Counted from the stretch's first letter, positions 20,251-32,918 are shown. The stretch: DNA of 64,000 nt from Flaccisagitta enflata (GCA_965153355.1 OZ231126.1:111538001-111602000); one strand, 5' to 3'. Notes: generated by a model from the sequence alone, not told the origin. Translations and numbers: made by a program.

Positions 20251-22035
20251 ATGTGTATCTTCATATGTGATGTTCTTCTTCCATCAAAACATTTCTGGCT
20301 TTCCACTTAAGTGTTATGAAAAAAAAATTCAAAAGATTAACTTTTTCTGAAATCAGTGAATTATGCAGGGTAAGATCTGTTTTTAAGCTGCCTCAGCGGC
20401 TTTAATTTTTACACATGTATGATGAAGAAGTGGTCCGTGGGCTTTGTCGTTTTCTCTCGTCTTGGCGCCTGTTCTTGTCGGCGTCTTCGTCGTCTAAGGT
20501 TTGTTGTTGGTGAGATCTGTTGTCTTATGACTGTTTGTGTTGGTTTGTTGTGTTAGTTTGTGGGTGTTACGTTCTCTCTGTTGTTTATCTGTTATTGTGC
20601 CAAATTTGTTCGATCGTAGTTATGATCTCTCGGCTTGCTCGTTGTTGTGAGCTATCCTAGGGTTTTACCGCGGACTATTTCATTTGTTTTTGTTTGTTTT
20701 GATCCTTATTTGGCTTATTGTTATGTTCCTTTCTCTTCTTTGTTGTTCTTGTTTGTTCTTGTTATCGTGTCTTCCCTTGTTTGTTTTAGTTTTCTTCGGT
20801 GTACTTGGTTATTTCTATGTTTCCCTTTCCTTCTTGTCTGTTTTCTTGTTGTTTTTCTCTGTTTTTGTTTTTCTCTTTGTTTTGCGTCTTTAACTGCATT
20901 ATGTAAATGATTGTTTTCTCAGGTTTCTGTTCTCGATGGATTTGATTCGTCTCGAGGCTGTCAACTACCCGCTGTGTTATCCATACTAAGACAACTTGAA
21001 AATTTACGTGGACGACCTCTACTATAGTCGTGTGGCCCAACGCCCCCGCCGTCGTTTAGTCTCTCTGGTGAGTGGTTTGTGCTGTATGATTGAGTGTTGT
21101 ATTACTTGTATTGTTCTTCTGTGTTTGTGTTTTTGTTTATCTTTGTGTTATTTGTGTACGTTGTCTTACTCGTTAAGTCATGTACTAAATATTCCAAGGT
21201 GGGGTACACACCGAGATTTATTTCGACTTATGGGTTTTTCTTTTCTATCTAGTTTCAGCTTCTGTATTTTCTTTGTAATCTTTGTGTGTTATTTTCCATT
21301 TGTTTGTGTTCGTTGTGTCTTTTTGTTTCTTTCTTTTTCTTTGTTTGTGTTTGTTTTATGTTGTCATTTGTATTTATGTTTTTCTTGTGGATCTCCTGGT
21401 TTCGTTTCTTCTCCTTTTTTCTTTGTGTGTTTGTTTTGTGTGCTTTATGTAAATTAGTTTTTCTTTCTTATCTTTCGACGCCCCCGCCGTCTTCTTACTT
21501 GTTGGTTTGATGGTCACTTGTTATATGGTTCTTTATTTGTTCGTTATTTGTATTTGTTGTGTTTGTTTGTGTTGCTTAATGTTTGACTGTGTTGTTAATG
21601 TTGTTAACGTTTTGTTTTTGGCATCTATTAATATGTATTTGATTTTCCTCTGTTTGATCGTATTGTGATGTTGATTTGTCTATTTTTCTTGTTTATTTCT
21701 AATCTCATGGATTCATGTTCTCTGTTTCCTCTCTCTTTGTCTGTTTTCTCCCTTTCCAGCTACTACGGTTTTGTGACTCGTGTTATACCCACGTTTGGTC
21801 TGGTCAGTGGGGATAAGTTGGCGTTTTCATCTGTGGAGATGTCTCTCGTCGTCGGCGTGTTACTGGTATCTTCGGTAATATTTGTTTGTTTGTCTGTGTT
21901 TGTTTTTCGTGTTGTTTTACTTTGCTATTGTGTTGTTGTCTGCGTTGTTACCTCCTCATCCTCCCTCTTGTTTGTTTTGTTGTTTATCTGGGTTGTATGT
22001 CAGTTGGTTTATCGCTCTTTTTGGTGTTCATTTGA

Positions 22036-22505
22036 CTTTGTTGTCTTGTACACGCTCGCGTGTCTTCCCGACCGCTCGCTGTGTAACTTTTAGGAATCGT
22101 CTCATTTCTGCTTCCTATTGTTTCTTTTTCATTCTCTTTTTATTCTTGTATTTGTTTCCTTTCCTTTTTTCTTTATTTGTTTGTGGTTTTCTTTTTTATT
22201 TGTGTGTCTCTGTTCGTTTCTTTTATGTTATCAGCTTCCCCTTTTTCGCTTTGTTTTGTTTCTGTGGCTGTGTCTCTTCTGTTTCCTTTTTTGTTGCTGG
22301 TTTGTTTTTCATGATTTGATTTCACTGCGTTATGTAAATTAGCTTGTTTTTTTCATTTGATTCAATCGTCTGTTTGACCTTGACTCGTTCGTCTTCTTGT
22401 TGTTTGTCTTGGTTGTGTATGTCGGTTTCTTTGGGTTTTGTTGTCCGTTTGACTTGTTGTCCTGTACACGCTCGCGTGTCTTCTCGACCGCTCGTTGTAT
22501 TTGAG
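22036..22505 (+). repeat. ~418-bp spaced direct repeat with a palindromic core
   Basis: TGTACACGCTCGCGTGTCTT followed by C(C/T)CGACCGCTCG occurs at about 22048 and again about 418 bases on near 22467; flanking TTTGACTTTGTTGTC-like text is also shared. ACACGC and GCGTGT form a 6-bp hairpin arm pair. Confidence 0.8.
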
Positions 22506-24063
22506 GATCAACTTTGAGGATTCATTGCATCTCTGTCTTTTCGCTGTTTCTAACCTCTTCCTTTTCCTTTCTGTATTTGTTGACTTTCCTTTCCTTTTTT
22601 TTATTCTGTTTCGTGGTTTCCGTCTTTTTTGTTTTCTTTGTTTGTTTTTTCTCTTTGTTTCGGTTTCTCTCTTTAAGTCTGTTATGATTCTTTCTTGTTT
22701 CTTTTTGTTTTCTCTTTATCGGTTTATCGTTTCCGTGATTTGGTTTGACTGCGATATGTAAATTAGCTCTATCCTGTTCCTTTCTGTGACTTTCGTGTTT
22801 TATTATGATGTCGTCTGTTGTGTATGTCCGTCTTATTTGCATATTGTTGTGGCGTCTTGTGGCTCTGTTTTCTTTCTTTCCTTCATTTGTGTCTATTTGT
22901 TATTTCACGTCTTGTTCTGTTTGTTTGTTTCTTTTCTTTGATTTATGGTATGGTTTGTTTTGGAGTTCGTATTTCGTTGTTTGATTGTTCGAATTCTTGA
23001 GCAATTTCTCTATTGTCTGTGTTTGGCGCGTTTTGTCTGTCTGTTTCCTTGCTATTATTCTTTGGAATCCTTCTCTGCCCTTTCACTTACTGGCTGTTTT
23101 AGTGTTTTGGTGCAATTGTTTGTGTGTGTCTACGTGTTCACGTTTTCACATTGATATGTCATCTAACCTTATTTTTCTTTCTATCTTTTTGTCTTTTTCT
23201 CTCACAGGGTGACGTTTCTCTGGTCGTTTGAGGTTGTGTTACCGTCAAGCTTGCTCTGCTCCGGCGTGATCGCGACGTGAAGTCGACGCGGTGGTGGCGG
23301 TGTCCGGAGATGCGTCTTTCTGCTGTTACGAGGTTAGTTTGACTCTTTATCTCAGAGTTTGTTCATGTGTGTTTGTGTGTTGTATTGTTCTTGTGTCTGA
23401 TTTCTGTGGTATTATGCGTCATTTTCTTATGTCCAGTGTCTGTGGGTCTGATGTCTCTGTTGAGGAGTAATTGTTAAGTCGGTTTGACTTGTTTGCATGT
23501 TTTTTTGTGTTGTTTGTTGACCATAATTTGTGTTTGTTTGTTTGTGTGCCGTTGTACAACGGGTCTGTTTGATTGTGTGACCGTCTCGTCCTTGCGTATT
23601 CCGCGGGACTAACGAGTTTGAATCGTCCTTTGCGGACTTGCTTCCGCTTGCGATTTCCTTACTACTCAGTCAGTCAAATTCCACCGCTTCTTGTGTTTGG
23701 TTGGTGATGATTTTTCTTTTTTGTGTGTTCAATTTCATTTGTGTCGTCATGTTTTCCTTCCTTGTTTACTCTTGTTGTTTGTTTCATTGTTTCCCTTGTC
23801 TTCTTGTTTCTATCTTCACTTCTGTTATGTTTGTCTGTTCTGTTTCCTTAGTTTTTTCTTTTTGTTGTTGTGTGGTTGTTTGTCTCAGTTCTTTCTGACT
23901 GCTTTATGCAAATTAGTGTATTGTTTGTTTCTTGTTGACTGTGCAATCGTGTGACATGTTGTCTTTCGTCACCCGCTTGTTTCGTTTTGTTCATCGTTTG
24001 CGTGCTTGTTTGTTTCTTACTGTTGAGGTCCGTTTGCTCATTGTCGTCTCGTTTCTCTCTCGT

Positions 24064-24069
24064 TTGTTT

Positions 24070-24101
<32 letters not shown>

Positions 24102-24105
24102 TTAT
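24064..24105. repeat. TTTC tetranucleotide repeat
   Basis: (TTTC)n of about 40 bases just before the LINE 5' end. Confidence 0.95.
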
Positions 24106-24657
24106 TTGCTTAATTGAAGTGTTTCAGGTCTAAATTGATTAAGACGAAGGCCCTGGGAGACACGTGACGGTCTCAGGCGGACGAGCCAGCGTCCTAAACA
24201 ATTCTGAAACAATTATTGGAAGCTTCGCAATTGAGATCGAATGAAACTCAAAAACAAAGACTCAGATTCGGACGAGACAGGAAAAGAGCTAGAGACAGAG
24301 ATCCGGCAAAGAGACGTGGAACAGACGCGGAACAGACGCCGTGTTATTGAGACGCTGCGACGAGGTGACGAGTCGCCGCCATCGTAACGCCAACAAAACG
24401 ACGCCGCGGAAAAGTAAAGACGCTGCACGGACGCCGCGTCATCGAGACGTTGCGACAAAAAGACGCCACGTCCCGTTGGAATCTGAAAAAAAAGAAAAAA
24501 AACAAAATAACTCTGAGCGATGTTCACTGCCGCGGTGTACAGTGCATAAACGCTATTGAATACGTTCAGAGGCTTGTAAAATTGTGAAATTGTGAATTTT
24601 GCCGTCATTGCCGAATACGACGTTAACGATTAAAACAGCGGCGCCGACAACGACAAC

Positions 24658-26592
24658 ATGGGGAACGACAAAGAAAAAGGAGCAACCGCCGCCGGCACTC
24701 CGGACACACGATCGAAAGCAGTCAAGGCAGTGAAAAATCCTTGTGGAAAGTGCATGAAGGAGTGTGTTAGCGGCAGCAGCATCCCATGCGGAGGTGCATG
24801 CAACTACCATTATCATCAGGCATGCGTTGAGGGAATGACGCCGGAGTATGTCGACAATTGCGAGAAAATAGATCGCATTTACGGCGGATCTTCGTTCTTG
24901 TGTATGATCTGCCGAAATGTGATCGGTTTCATGAACAATACGTTCAAGGCGCAGCAGGACGAGATGAAAGCGATACGGGTGGACATGAAGGCAAGCGACG
25001 CGGAAAAGCGAGTCTTGCAAGAGAAGGTCAAGGCGTTAGAAGCGGAAATCCGTCTCCTTGTCTCGCAGATCGCAGGAGTCCAATCAAACACGAATCAAGT
25101 GAGAGAGAAGGTCGGGGACATGGAGAAGGAGATAGAATTGGGAATGGAGCAGGCGAAGAAAGAAGTGAAAGAGGAGATGTCGGTGGAGATGAAGGAACAG
25201 GAGAAGAAAGCGACCAACATTGTGGTTTTCGAAGTGAAGGAGTCGGAAAAGAGGGAGCCAGCGGAGGCAAAGGAGGAGGACGCCGAAGCGATTCGGAAAA
25301 TCGCCGAAGAGGTGGAAGTCAACATCGTGGGCGAGGTTGAAGTCCTGTTTAGGGCAGGAAAAAAAGAAGGGGCGACCAAACCGCGTCCAATCGTCGTCAA
25401 AATCAAGGACGACGAAACAAGGGTAGCTCTGAAAAGGAAAGCATATCTGCTTGGAAGGAAGGATGCATGGAAAGGCGTGTTTGTGGCGCCGGACTTGACG
25501 AGGAAGCAACGAGAGGAAGCCAAGAAGAAGGAAGCGGAAATGAGAGAGGAAGCGGATCGCCTCAACAAAATCGCAAAAAAACGATGGGCGGACGGGAGGA
25601 TCACACCGAGTGAAAACCATCAAAGGCGAAAGGAAGGTGGTGTGGTGGGAGGATCGGTGAAGAGGGATCTTGAGGTGATGGTGACAAATGCGCAGAGTAT
25701 TGTCAGCAAGGTAGACGAACTAAAAGCATGGATGTCTATAAACAAACCGGAGATTGTCGCTATCACCGAGACATGGACCCATGGGGGAATTGGAAACGAA
25801 TTTCTATAGGTCGATGGATACGAACTTATAGGGAGATCGGACAGAAATGACACTGAAAAGGGAAGGGGAGGAGGAATACTGATATATGTCGAAAAAAGTA
25901 TCAACGCGAGGAAACTGGACGAGTATCCTGATTTCAACCAGAACCTGTCAATAGAGATAAAAAATGGTCGTCAGGAAATTAAGCTGCACGTCATCTACAG
26001 GTCGCCCAACTCTAAAAAAGAAAACGACGACGGTCTCTGCGCAATGGTGAGAGAGATGCGAGGCACAAATGTGGTTACCGGCGACTTTAACTTCCCAGGA
26101 ATTGATTGGATGAATGGAGTGACGAACGAGAAAGGACGGGAGTTCTATGAAGCGACAAACAAGCAATTCATGGAACAGTATGTTTTGGAGCCGACGCACG
26201 CGAGCGGGAATGTGCTTGATCTCGTTCTTTGTGATAAAGAAGAAGTTGTATCAGAGGTAAAGACTGATGGAAGAATTGGCGGAAGCGACCACGACCTCAT
26301 CACGTTTAAAATAAGAGTAAATGCGGGAAAAGAAGAACAACGCGCGACAATGGATTTTGGACGGGCCAACTTTACAGAGATGCGCAGGGCGATGGCCAAC
26401 GTAGACTGGAAACGAGAATTAGGGGACAAGGACGTGAATGAAATGTGGAACTGTATAAGCGGGACTGTCCGGAAGTTGATGAGCGAGTACATTCCTTGGA
26501 AAAAAAGGAGGTCAAAGAAGGATCCCCCATGGATGGATGGCGACATCAAACGATGTCTTAGAGAGAAAAAAGAAGCATGGAAGAGGTGGTAG
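24658..26592 (+). pseudogene. LINE ORF: PHD finger, coiled coil and AP-like endonuclease (one TAG)
   Basis: N-terminal Cys/His finger (CGKCMKEC, CNYHYHQAC, FLCMICR) at residues about 20-85, a long charged coiled coil (about 100-330), then an endonuclease. An in-frame TAG at 25807-25809 (codon 384) lies between ITETWTHGG and VDGYELIGR, within the first endonuclease motifs. The catalytic DFN and SDHD motifs (GDFNFPGIDW, GGSDHDLITF) follow in the same frame. A second stop, TAG at 26590-26592, and a frame change near 26660-26680 separate it from RT. Confidence 0.85.
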
Positions 26593-28466
26593 GAGACTAG
26601 GAAGGAGAAGGATAGAGCTGACTATCGAAAAAAAGTTGCGGAAACAAAAAAGAAAATTAGGAAAAGAAGAACTCTCACGAGAAAAAAATTGCGGAATGCC
26701 GTAAGACGAATCCCAAAATGTTCTATGCGTTTGTCAACAGGGCAAAAAAGAACAGGAGCAAAATTGGGCCACTGATGGATAAGCAAAAAAATGTCATAAC
26801 CGACGCGAAAGAGCAGGCCACACTATTGAATGAACAATACGCATCTGTGTTCACTCGAGACGAGGGGGATTTGCCGGTTATGGATTCAATGGCAAAGGAT
26901 GCAGTGATAAACGATGTAGAAATAGAGAAGGAGACGGTGATGAGGATGATTGACAATCTGAAAGAGCACTCGGCAGCGGGACCGGATAGGATTTCGCCTA
27001 GAATTTTGAAGGAACTTCGGAACGAAATAGCAGAACCGCTTAAAATTCTATTTCGAAAATCAATGGATTCAGGCGTAATACCCGACGCATGGAGGGATGC
27101 AGAGGTTACCCCGATTTACAAAAAAGGGAAAAAAACGGAACCGAGCAATTATAGGCCGGTGAGCTTGACAGATGTGACTGGCAAGATGATGGAAAGAATT
27201 GTGAAGGAGGAGTTGACTAAATACACGGAAAGCAATCACTTGATCTCTGACGACCAGCATGGATTTCGGGCGGGGCGGTCAGTAATGACAAATCTCGTGG
27301 AGTTTAATAATCAGACGACGCGGTGGATTGACGAGGGTAAACCTTATGATGTCCTTTACTTGGACTTTGCCAAGGCCTTTGATAAGGTCTCCCACAAACG
27401 ACTCATGATCAAGTTGGAAGCGTTTGGGATCAAAGGAAAACTGCTGGAGTGGCTGCGCGATTGGTTGAGGGGGCGACGGCAGAGAGTGAAGGTGGAGGAC
27501 AACTTCTCAGAGTGGATTGAAGTAATTAGCAGCGTTGTCCAGGGTTCCGTCCTCGGCGGAACGCTCTTCGACATTTTTATCAACGACATCTGTGAGGTGG
27601 TGAGAGAAGTCCTTATCCTGCTTTTTGCCGACGACACAAAGGTGGCAAAAATTGTCGAGAATGAGGATGATGCCAGACTGATGCAAGAAGTGATTGACAA
27701 ATTGGAGGAATGGTCGATTAAGTGGGGCATGATGTTTAATGCGGAAAAATGTAAAATCATGCATGTGGGTCACAACAACAAAAAATTTAATTACGTCATG
27801 AATGGACAACAGATTGGAGAATCCAAGGAGGAAAAAGACCTCGGAGTATGGATGGAAAGCTCCTCAAAACCCGGGAAACAATGTGCTGTGGCAGCAAAAG
27901 CTGCGAATTTTACCCTGGGACAAATACAGAGGTCATTCCACTTTCGGAGCAAAAAAAACTTGGTGCCGCTGTATAAGTCTTTTGTCAGACCCAAGCTTGA
28001 ATTTGCGGTCCAGGCATGGAGCCCATGGCAAGAAGGCGATAAAAAAACACTTGAAAAAGTGCAAGAAAGGTTTATCCGGCTACTTTCTGATGTTCACGGC
28101 GGAACATACGAGGAGAAAGTGAAAAAAGCTGGACTTACGACATTGACAGAGAGAAGGGAGCGAGGGGATGCTATTGAAGCATTTAAAACCCTGAATGGAT
28201 TTAACCGGGTCAATAAAGATAAGTGGTTCTTTATTGAGGAGGAAGACGCGCGACCGACGCGACGGAACACAACCATCGAGGATGGTAACGCGACAAGGAG
28301 AAAAAACGTGTTGAAGGAAGAATATGCCCGACTTGAACTACGACGTAACTTTTATAACGTCAGAGCCGCCAAAACTTGGAATAAAATTCCAGACGATGTA
28401 CGACAACAAAAAATGGTGAATGGGTTCAAATCGGCGTACGATAAGTGGAAAACCCAAAACCCATGA
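26593..28466 (+). pseudogene. LINE reverse transcriptase with C-terminal domain
   Basis: The ATG-initiated frame 26718-28466 encodes 582 residues; alignment with the family shows the frame actually joins the endonuclease through a frameshift around 26660-26680. Motifs: SAAGPDRISPRILKE, AEVTPIYKKGKKTEPSNYRP, YLDFAKAFDKVSHK, SSVVQGSVLGGTLFDIFIND and FADDTK (catalytic). The C-terminal half (LYKSFVRPKLEFAVQAWSP, RRERGDAIEAFKTLNG) is the CR1/L2/Jockey type. RT itself is undamaged. Confidence 0.9.
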
Positions 28467-28607
28467 TCGTGATGCTTAGCCGCGGAAAAGGGACAGAGAA
28501 ACGGAAAACAGCAAAAATGACGGCTTTCTGACACCTCAATCGAACTTTAAGAGGTCCCCGCCATGTGGACAACTTGTCTGCCTAGGGGCACTACCATCTC
28601 ATCTCAT

Positions 28608-29447
28608 CTTGTTTGTTTCTATTCGTTGCCGCCTTGTCCACCCTCTTGTTTGTTATTCTTAGCTTGTCTTGTTTATTTACAATTGTTTGTTTTATCTGTT
28701 ATATCTGCCTCGTCCACCCTCTTATTTGTTCTTTTTCTTTGTTTGTTTCCCTTTGTTCATTTCTGGTTTGTGTACTTGTTTATTCTGTCTCTGTTCACTG
28801 TGTGTTTGTTTTTTATTTGTTGTGGGTTTCGGTGGCTGTTTCGATCTTGTCTTTCTGTACACCTAGTTGCTTGTTGGCTCCTCAGTGTTGGACATGATTC
28901 ACGATCAACCCATTTCTGTCCTCTTCGTTTTGTTTTGTAACTCTTTTTATCTCTTGCATTTGTCTCGGTTTCTTTCTTGTTTCGTTTTGTTGTTTTCTTT
29001 TTCTTCTGTTTCTTTCTTTCTTTCTCATTTCTTGTGTTTTTCCTTGTTTCCTTTTCTTTGTTCTGTGTGGTTCATCTTCTTTCGTTCTTTGTTTCTTATT
29101 GGTTTGTCAATTTCTTCTGTGATTCGGTTCGCTGCAATATGTAAATTAATCTGTCATTCTTACTATTATGATGTTTGTTTACTTGTTTCCGTCTCATTCA
29201 CCCTCTTGTGTTGATCTATTTGTTTGTTTATTTCGTTGTTGTTCCCTGCCTGTTACCGCGTTACCTAACTATGTCATTACATTATTGTATCTACCGCTTG
29301 TACGTTTGTTTGTTTTTCCTTTGTTTGTGTTGTTTTTTCGAGTTTGTTGATGTGTTCGTTTCACGTCTCGGCCATGACGTTGTTGTTGTCCTTGTTTTTC
29401 TTTAGTTTGTTTGTTCTTGTGTTGTTTATCTAATCTCGTTTTCCTAG
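28608..29447. other. T/G-rich flank after LINE
   Basis: Only T/G-rich low-complexity sequence, with one TGCAATATGTAAATTA box at 29133-29148. No gene seen. Confidence 0.5.
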
Positions 29448-29646
29448 GTGATCTCGGTTGTTCGTTCGTGGATCTTCACTCGGTCTCATCTCGTGGTGTG
29501 TTCTCGGCTGGTTATGACGTTCCTCCCTTGTGCGTGTTGCGTACGTGTTTTTGTCACGATCGTCCGCGTGGGCTGCGGTAAGATTTGTATGTTGGTGGTT
29601 GTTGTTTAACGCTTGGCGTTATCGGTGGCACGATTAGTGTGGGAGG

Positions 29647-29647
29647 G

Positions 29648-29716
<69 letters not shown>

Positions 29717-29719
29717 GGA

Positions 29720-29765
<46 letters not shown>

Positions 29766-29790
29766 GAGAGAGAGAGAAAAAGGGAGAGAA
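29647..29790. repeat. GA microsatellite
   Basis: About 140 bases of (GA)n with interruptions, just after the donor of the 29448-29577 island. Confidence 0.97.
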
Positions 29791-30159
29791 AGGGGGAGGT
29801 AAGGGGGGAAGGGTGCTAACGTGTTTGAGTGTGTGTGATTGTTTTTTGTGTTCCGTTGTTGTATTCGTTCTCCTTATAGCGTCATGTGATTTGTGATTTC
29901 CTCCCTTTTTCTCAGGCTTGTTTACGTGTCTATCCTGTGCTCCATGGGTTGCTCCTGCCTTCCGCACTCTTTCTCTCGATGGTGTTTTCGGTTGTCGTCT
30001 TTCTCCGGTGTCGAATGCGATCATTCCGTTGTTCGTCTCCCGGCGGTGGTGTTGGTAGGTTTATTCTCTTGGTGTGATGTACGTGTGTTTGTTTTAATTG
30101 AGATAGTAAATGTTAACGACAGTGGGGGAGAGTGGGAGAGAGACAGAAGGGATAGAGAG

Positions 30160-30180
30160 GGAAGGGGAGAGAGAGAGAGG

Positions 30181-30238
<58 letters not shown>

Positions 30239-30247
30239 GGGGGAGAG
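30160..30247. repeat. GA microsatellite
   Basis: (GA)n with GGGA interruptions in the T/G-rich region. Confidence 0.97.
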
Positions 30248-30726
30248 AGTGTGTTAACCTACTGGGAATATGCTTCTTGTTATTTGGTTTTGTTTTCTGG
30301 TTCTATTTCTTTGATCTGTTTGTTTCGTTTCCTTTGTTTTGTTGTTTTTGGTTTTCGTTGTCGGTTTCAAGCCCCCGCCGTGACGTTGTTATGTTTGTCA
30401 TCTGGTTTTCTCTATCTGGTTATGTTGACTGTTATTGGTGTATTTATGGTCTGTTTTTGTTTGTGACGTTGGTGGTGTTTTCTTCTGTTTGACCTTCATG
30501 TCGGGTTTGCTGTCGGTCTTCTGTCTGTGGCGTTATGTGTTCCAGTTTGTTCTTGTCCCGTGGGATTTTGTTAGAGGTGTCGATGTGAGTCGGTGTTTAT
30601 CTGTTTATCTTTGACAAACGAAAATTACATTAATTAGTTATTTGTTATTCATTATTTCTGACAATCTGCCTTCTTTGTTTGACGATCTGGATCCTATTTA
30701 TCCGTAAATTTCTCTTTGGTTAAATA

Positions 30727-31133
30727 GATCGCTAGAGACATACTATGCAGCTAGTCAGATGTAATTTCGACTCGAGGAGATCGTGAGCTCGTTTTGACCA
30801 ATCAGAATACGCTAGAGACCTCGCCTTTGGTTCTCTCACTCCCGGATGAGTGGAGAAAATCTCTCGACGTCGAGAAGCAGGCTGGCGTTCGCGCAGCCGT
30901 CGAGTGGAGGAAATCGAGGCAGTCGAGAAAATTCCTCCATTCGACGGAGGAAGAGGAGGAAAGGGAGGAACGAGCGGAAATGCTCAACTTCCGCTTTCCA
31001 CTTCCTGTACTGACCGGAAGTGGCGCCGCTTGCGATCGGCGCCTAGCAGCGTCTACTGCGACACCTCCTGTGAAAGCTCTTGACTAGAGCAATTTATTGG
31101 GGTAAATATTAACGCCATCCGGAGATCGCTAGA
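30727..31133. mobile_element. GC-rich segment flanked by 10-bp direct repeats
   Basis: GATCGCTAGA at 30727-30736 and 31124-31133 flanks a 387-base segment whose composition differs sharply from the T/G-rich surroundings. The flanking repeat looks like a target duplication of a SINE-like or other retroposed insert. There is no poly(A) tail and no clear pol III promoter, so the class is undetermined. Confidence 0.4.
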
Positions 31134-32435
31134 AATTTTGGTGTTTTTATAAACAAAAATTTAGTCAGTCTATCCAACAATCAATATTGATTGTTTAGGA
31201 CAATACCATTGAATCTACGCCTTTCCGATTGCTTTGTTTTCGCTTTTGGGTCGTTGTTGTTGTTTTTCCTGTCGAGATGTTTTTATTGAGTATGTGTGTG
31301 TATCTGGTTGATTGTTTCGTTTGTTTGTTGTCGTTTGGCTTGGACGGCTTCTGTCATCTTGGCACATCAAGTTTAAAGAAATGTTTATGATCTTATCTCT
31401 ACTCTGATTGTGTTTTCGTGGTTTTTGTTTTTGTATGTTAGCTTCATCTCTTTTTTCTTCTTTATCTGTCTTTTTCTTTTTCTTTAGACTTGTTTCTTTG
31501 TTTCTGTCTTTGTTTCTTTTCTATTTTTGTGTTTGTCTCTTCTTCTTTGTTCTTTTTGATTTTGATTCTGTCTTTTTGTTTCTCCTTTATTAATGTCGTT
31601 GTTTTTCGTCGACGCGGCAATATGCAAATGATTTATTTCTTTTCTGTATTTGTTTTCCTGTTTTGTTACGGACTATCGTTTTTCTTTCATCGTTTGTTTG
31701 TTGTTTGACTGTGATTTTGTCTTCCCGTTTGTCTTATTTATATGTCGTTTCTTTTCATTTTCAGTTGGGTTTAACGTCTTCTCTCACCTCGTCGCCGTCT
31801 ATCCGGAGTGAAGTTTGCCGTACCGTTGGTGAATGGATTCATGTCGCTATCTTCAAGGATCTTGAACTGGTGTCTCTTTTTCGGTGTGTGTCTTGTTTGT
31901 TTAATGTGCATTTGTTTGTGTGTGTTAGTTACTTGACGAGTCCTCGTTTGTCGTTACCTGTTTGGTCTGCGTACGATTGTCTGTTTGTACGGTTTGCTGC
32001 AATATGATGTTTTGTTTTGAATCATTTGCTTGTTTATGTTACTATCTTCGATAGTTCCATGTTTGGGTTTGTTTATTTGTTTTTGTTCGTTTCTGTTTAT
32101 TTTTCTTTGGTTTTGTTTTTTATGTTTTTTGTTTGTTTTTTTTTTGTTTTTTTTTGTTTTTTTTTTATTTGTTTTTTCTCCGTATAGTTGATTGGTTTGT
32201 TTTTTGGTTGATTTGTCTTGTTTAGTTGATTGGTTTATTGTTTGGTCGTTTTGTTTAATTTTGGTTGATTTGTTTTTTGTTTGAGTTGATTGGTTAGTAG
32301 GTGTATTTTGGGGCATTTTTTGGCTCACTCCCGCATCTCCCGAAACTCCCCAGATTTTGTGTGATTGGCCGGCTGGGTGGGTCTGCTGGGAGGCTAGATG
32401 GTTGGCCGGCTGGTTGGCTAGAAGTTTTCCTGATA

Positions 32436-32448
32436 AAAAAAAAAAAAG

Positions 32449-32522
<74 letters not shown>

Positions 32523-32572
32523 AAAAGAGAAAGAGAAAAGTGAGAGAAAGCGAGTGAAAAAGAGAAAGAAAG

Positions 32573-32642
<70 letters not shown>
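32436..32642. repeat. Poly(A) and GA tract
   Basis: About 85 bases of nearly pure A followed by AAAGAG-type sequence and (GA)n to 32642. Long Lys- or Phe-rich frames here are artefacts. Confidence 0.97.
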
Positions 32643-32644
<2 letters not shown>

Positions 32645-32906
32645 GGACATAGAAACGGATGACGGAAAGACGGATGTACGGACCCGATTTGGGGGATGGA
32701 AATTGATTCGTGTGTCTGTGTTATGAGTCAGAGAGGGAAGGAATCTATAAGCGGAATGGACTTTCTATCATAAAAGCTAATCTGATGTTTACAGCTTTCC
32801 GATAATTTCCAATTTGCGGAGACCTAAGGAGGAGACACGAAAAAAAGGAGGAATCGTGACCTTTGTACCACTTCTTCTGAATGCCTGAACGTTACATATC
32901 GGCGAA

Positions 32907-32918
32907 CACATAAAAGGA
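32907..32918 (+). promoter_or_regulatory. TATA box of the packaging ATPase gene
   Basis: ACATAAAAGGAAG is about 80 bases before the ATPase ATG at 32995, the expected spacing for a TATA box with a short leader. Confidence 0.5.

Larger units (their letters stand above)
24130..28610 (+). mobile_element. CR1/L2-like non-LTR retrotransposon (LINE)
   Basis: About 4.5 kb: a 5' untranslated region rich in GACGC repeats, a PHD-finger/coiled-coil plus endonuclease frame, an RT frame, a short 3' region and a terminal CATCT repeat (about 28594-28607). It lies in the same orientation as the candidate exons of the surrounding T/G-rich region. The 5' edge and target duplication are not certain. Confidence 0.85.
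20500..32420 (+). other. T/G-rich, A-poor region with candidate spliced exons
   Basis: Outside the LINE, the plus strand is strikingly T- and TG-rich. Six GC-richer islands are each bounded by a pyrimidine tract plus AG and by a GT donor: 20923-21067, 21760-21865, 23208-23332, 29448-29577, 29916-30054, 31765-31869 (105-145 bases each). Several contain stops in all frames or in most, so a long noncoding RNA, or 5' leader exons, fits better than a coding gene. The long open frames through the T-rich DNA encode only Phe/Leu/Cys/Ser/Val-rich strings and are composition artefacts. No homology is recognised. Confidence 0.35.

Noticed and set aside
16300-20640. Hammerhead ribozyme flanking the Penelope element
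   Set aside because: The conserved CUGANGA and GAAA cores could not be found at fitting distances in the flanks.
20635-24133. Many 60-150 residue frames rich in Phe, Leu, Cys, Ser and Val
   Set aside because: T/G-rich, A-poor sequence lacks stop codons by chance; no start context, domains or conservation are visible.
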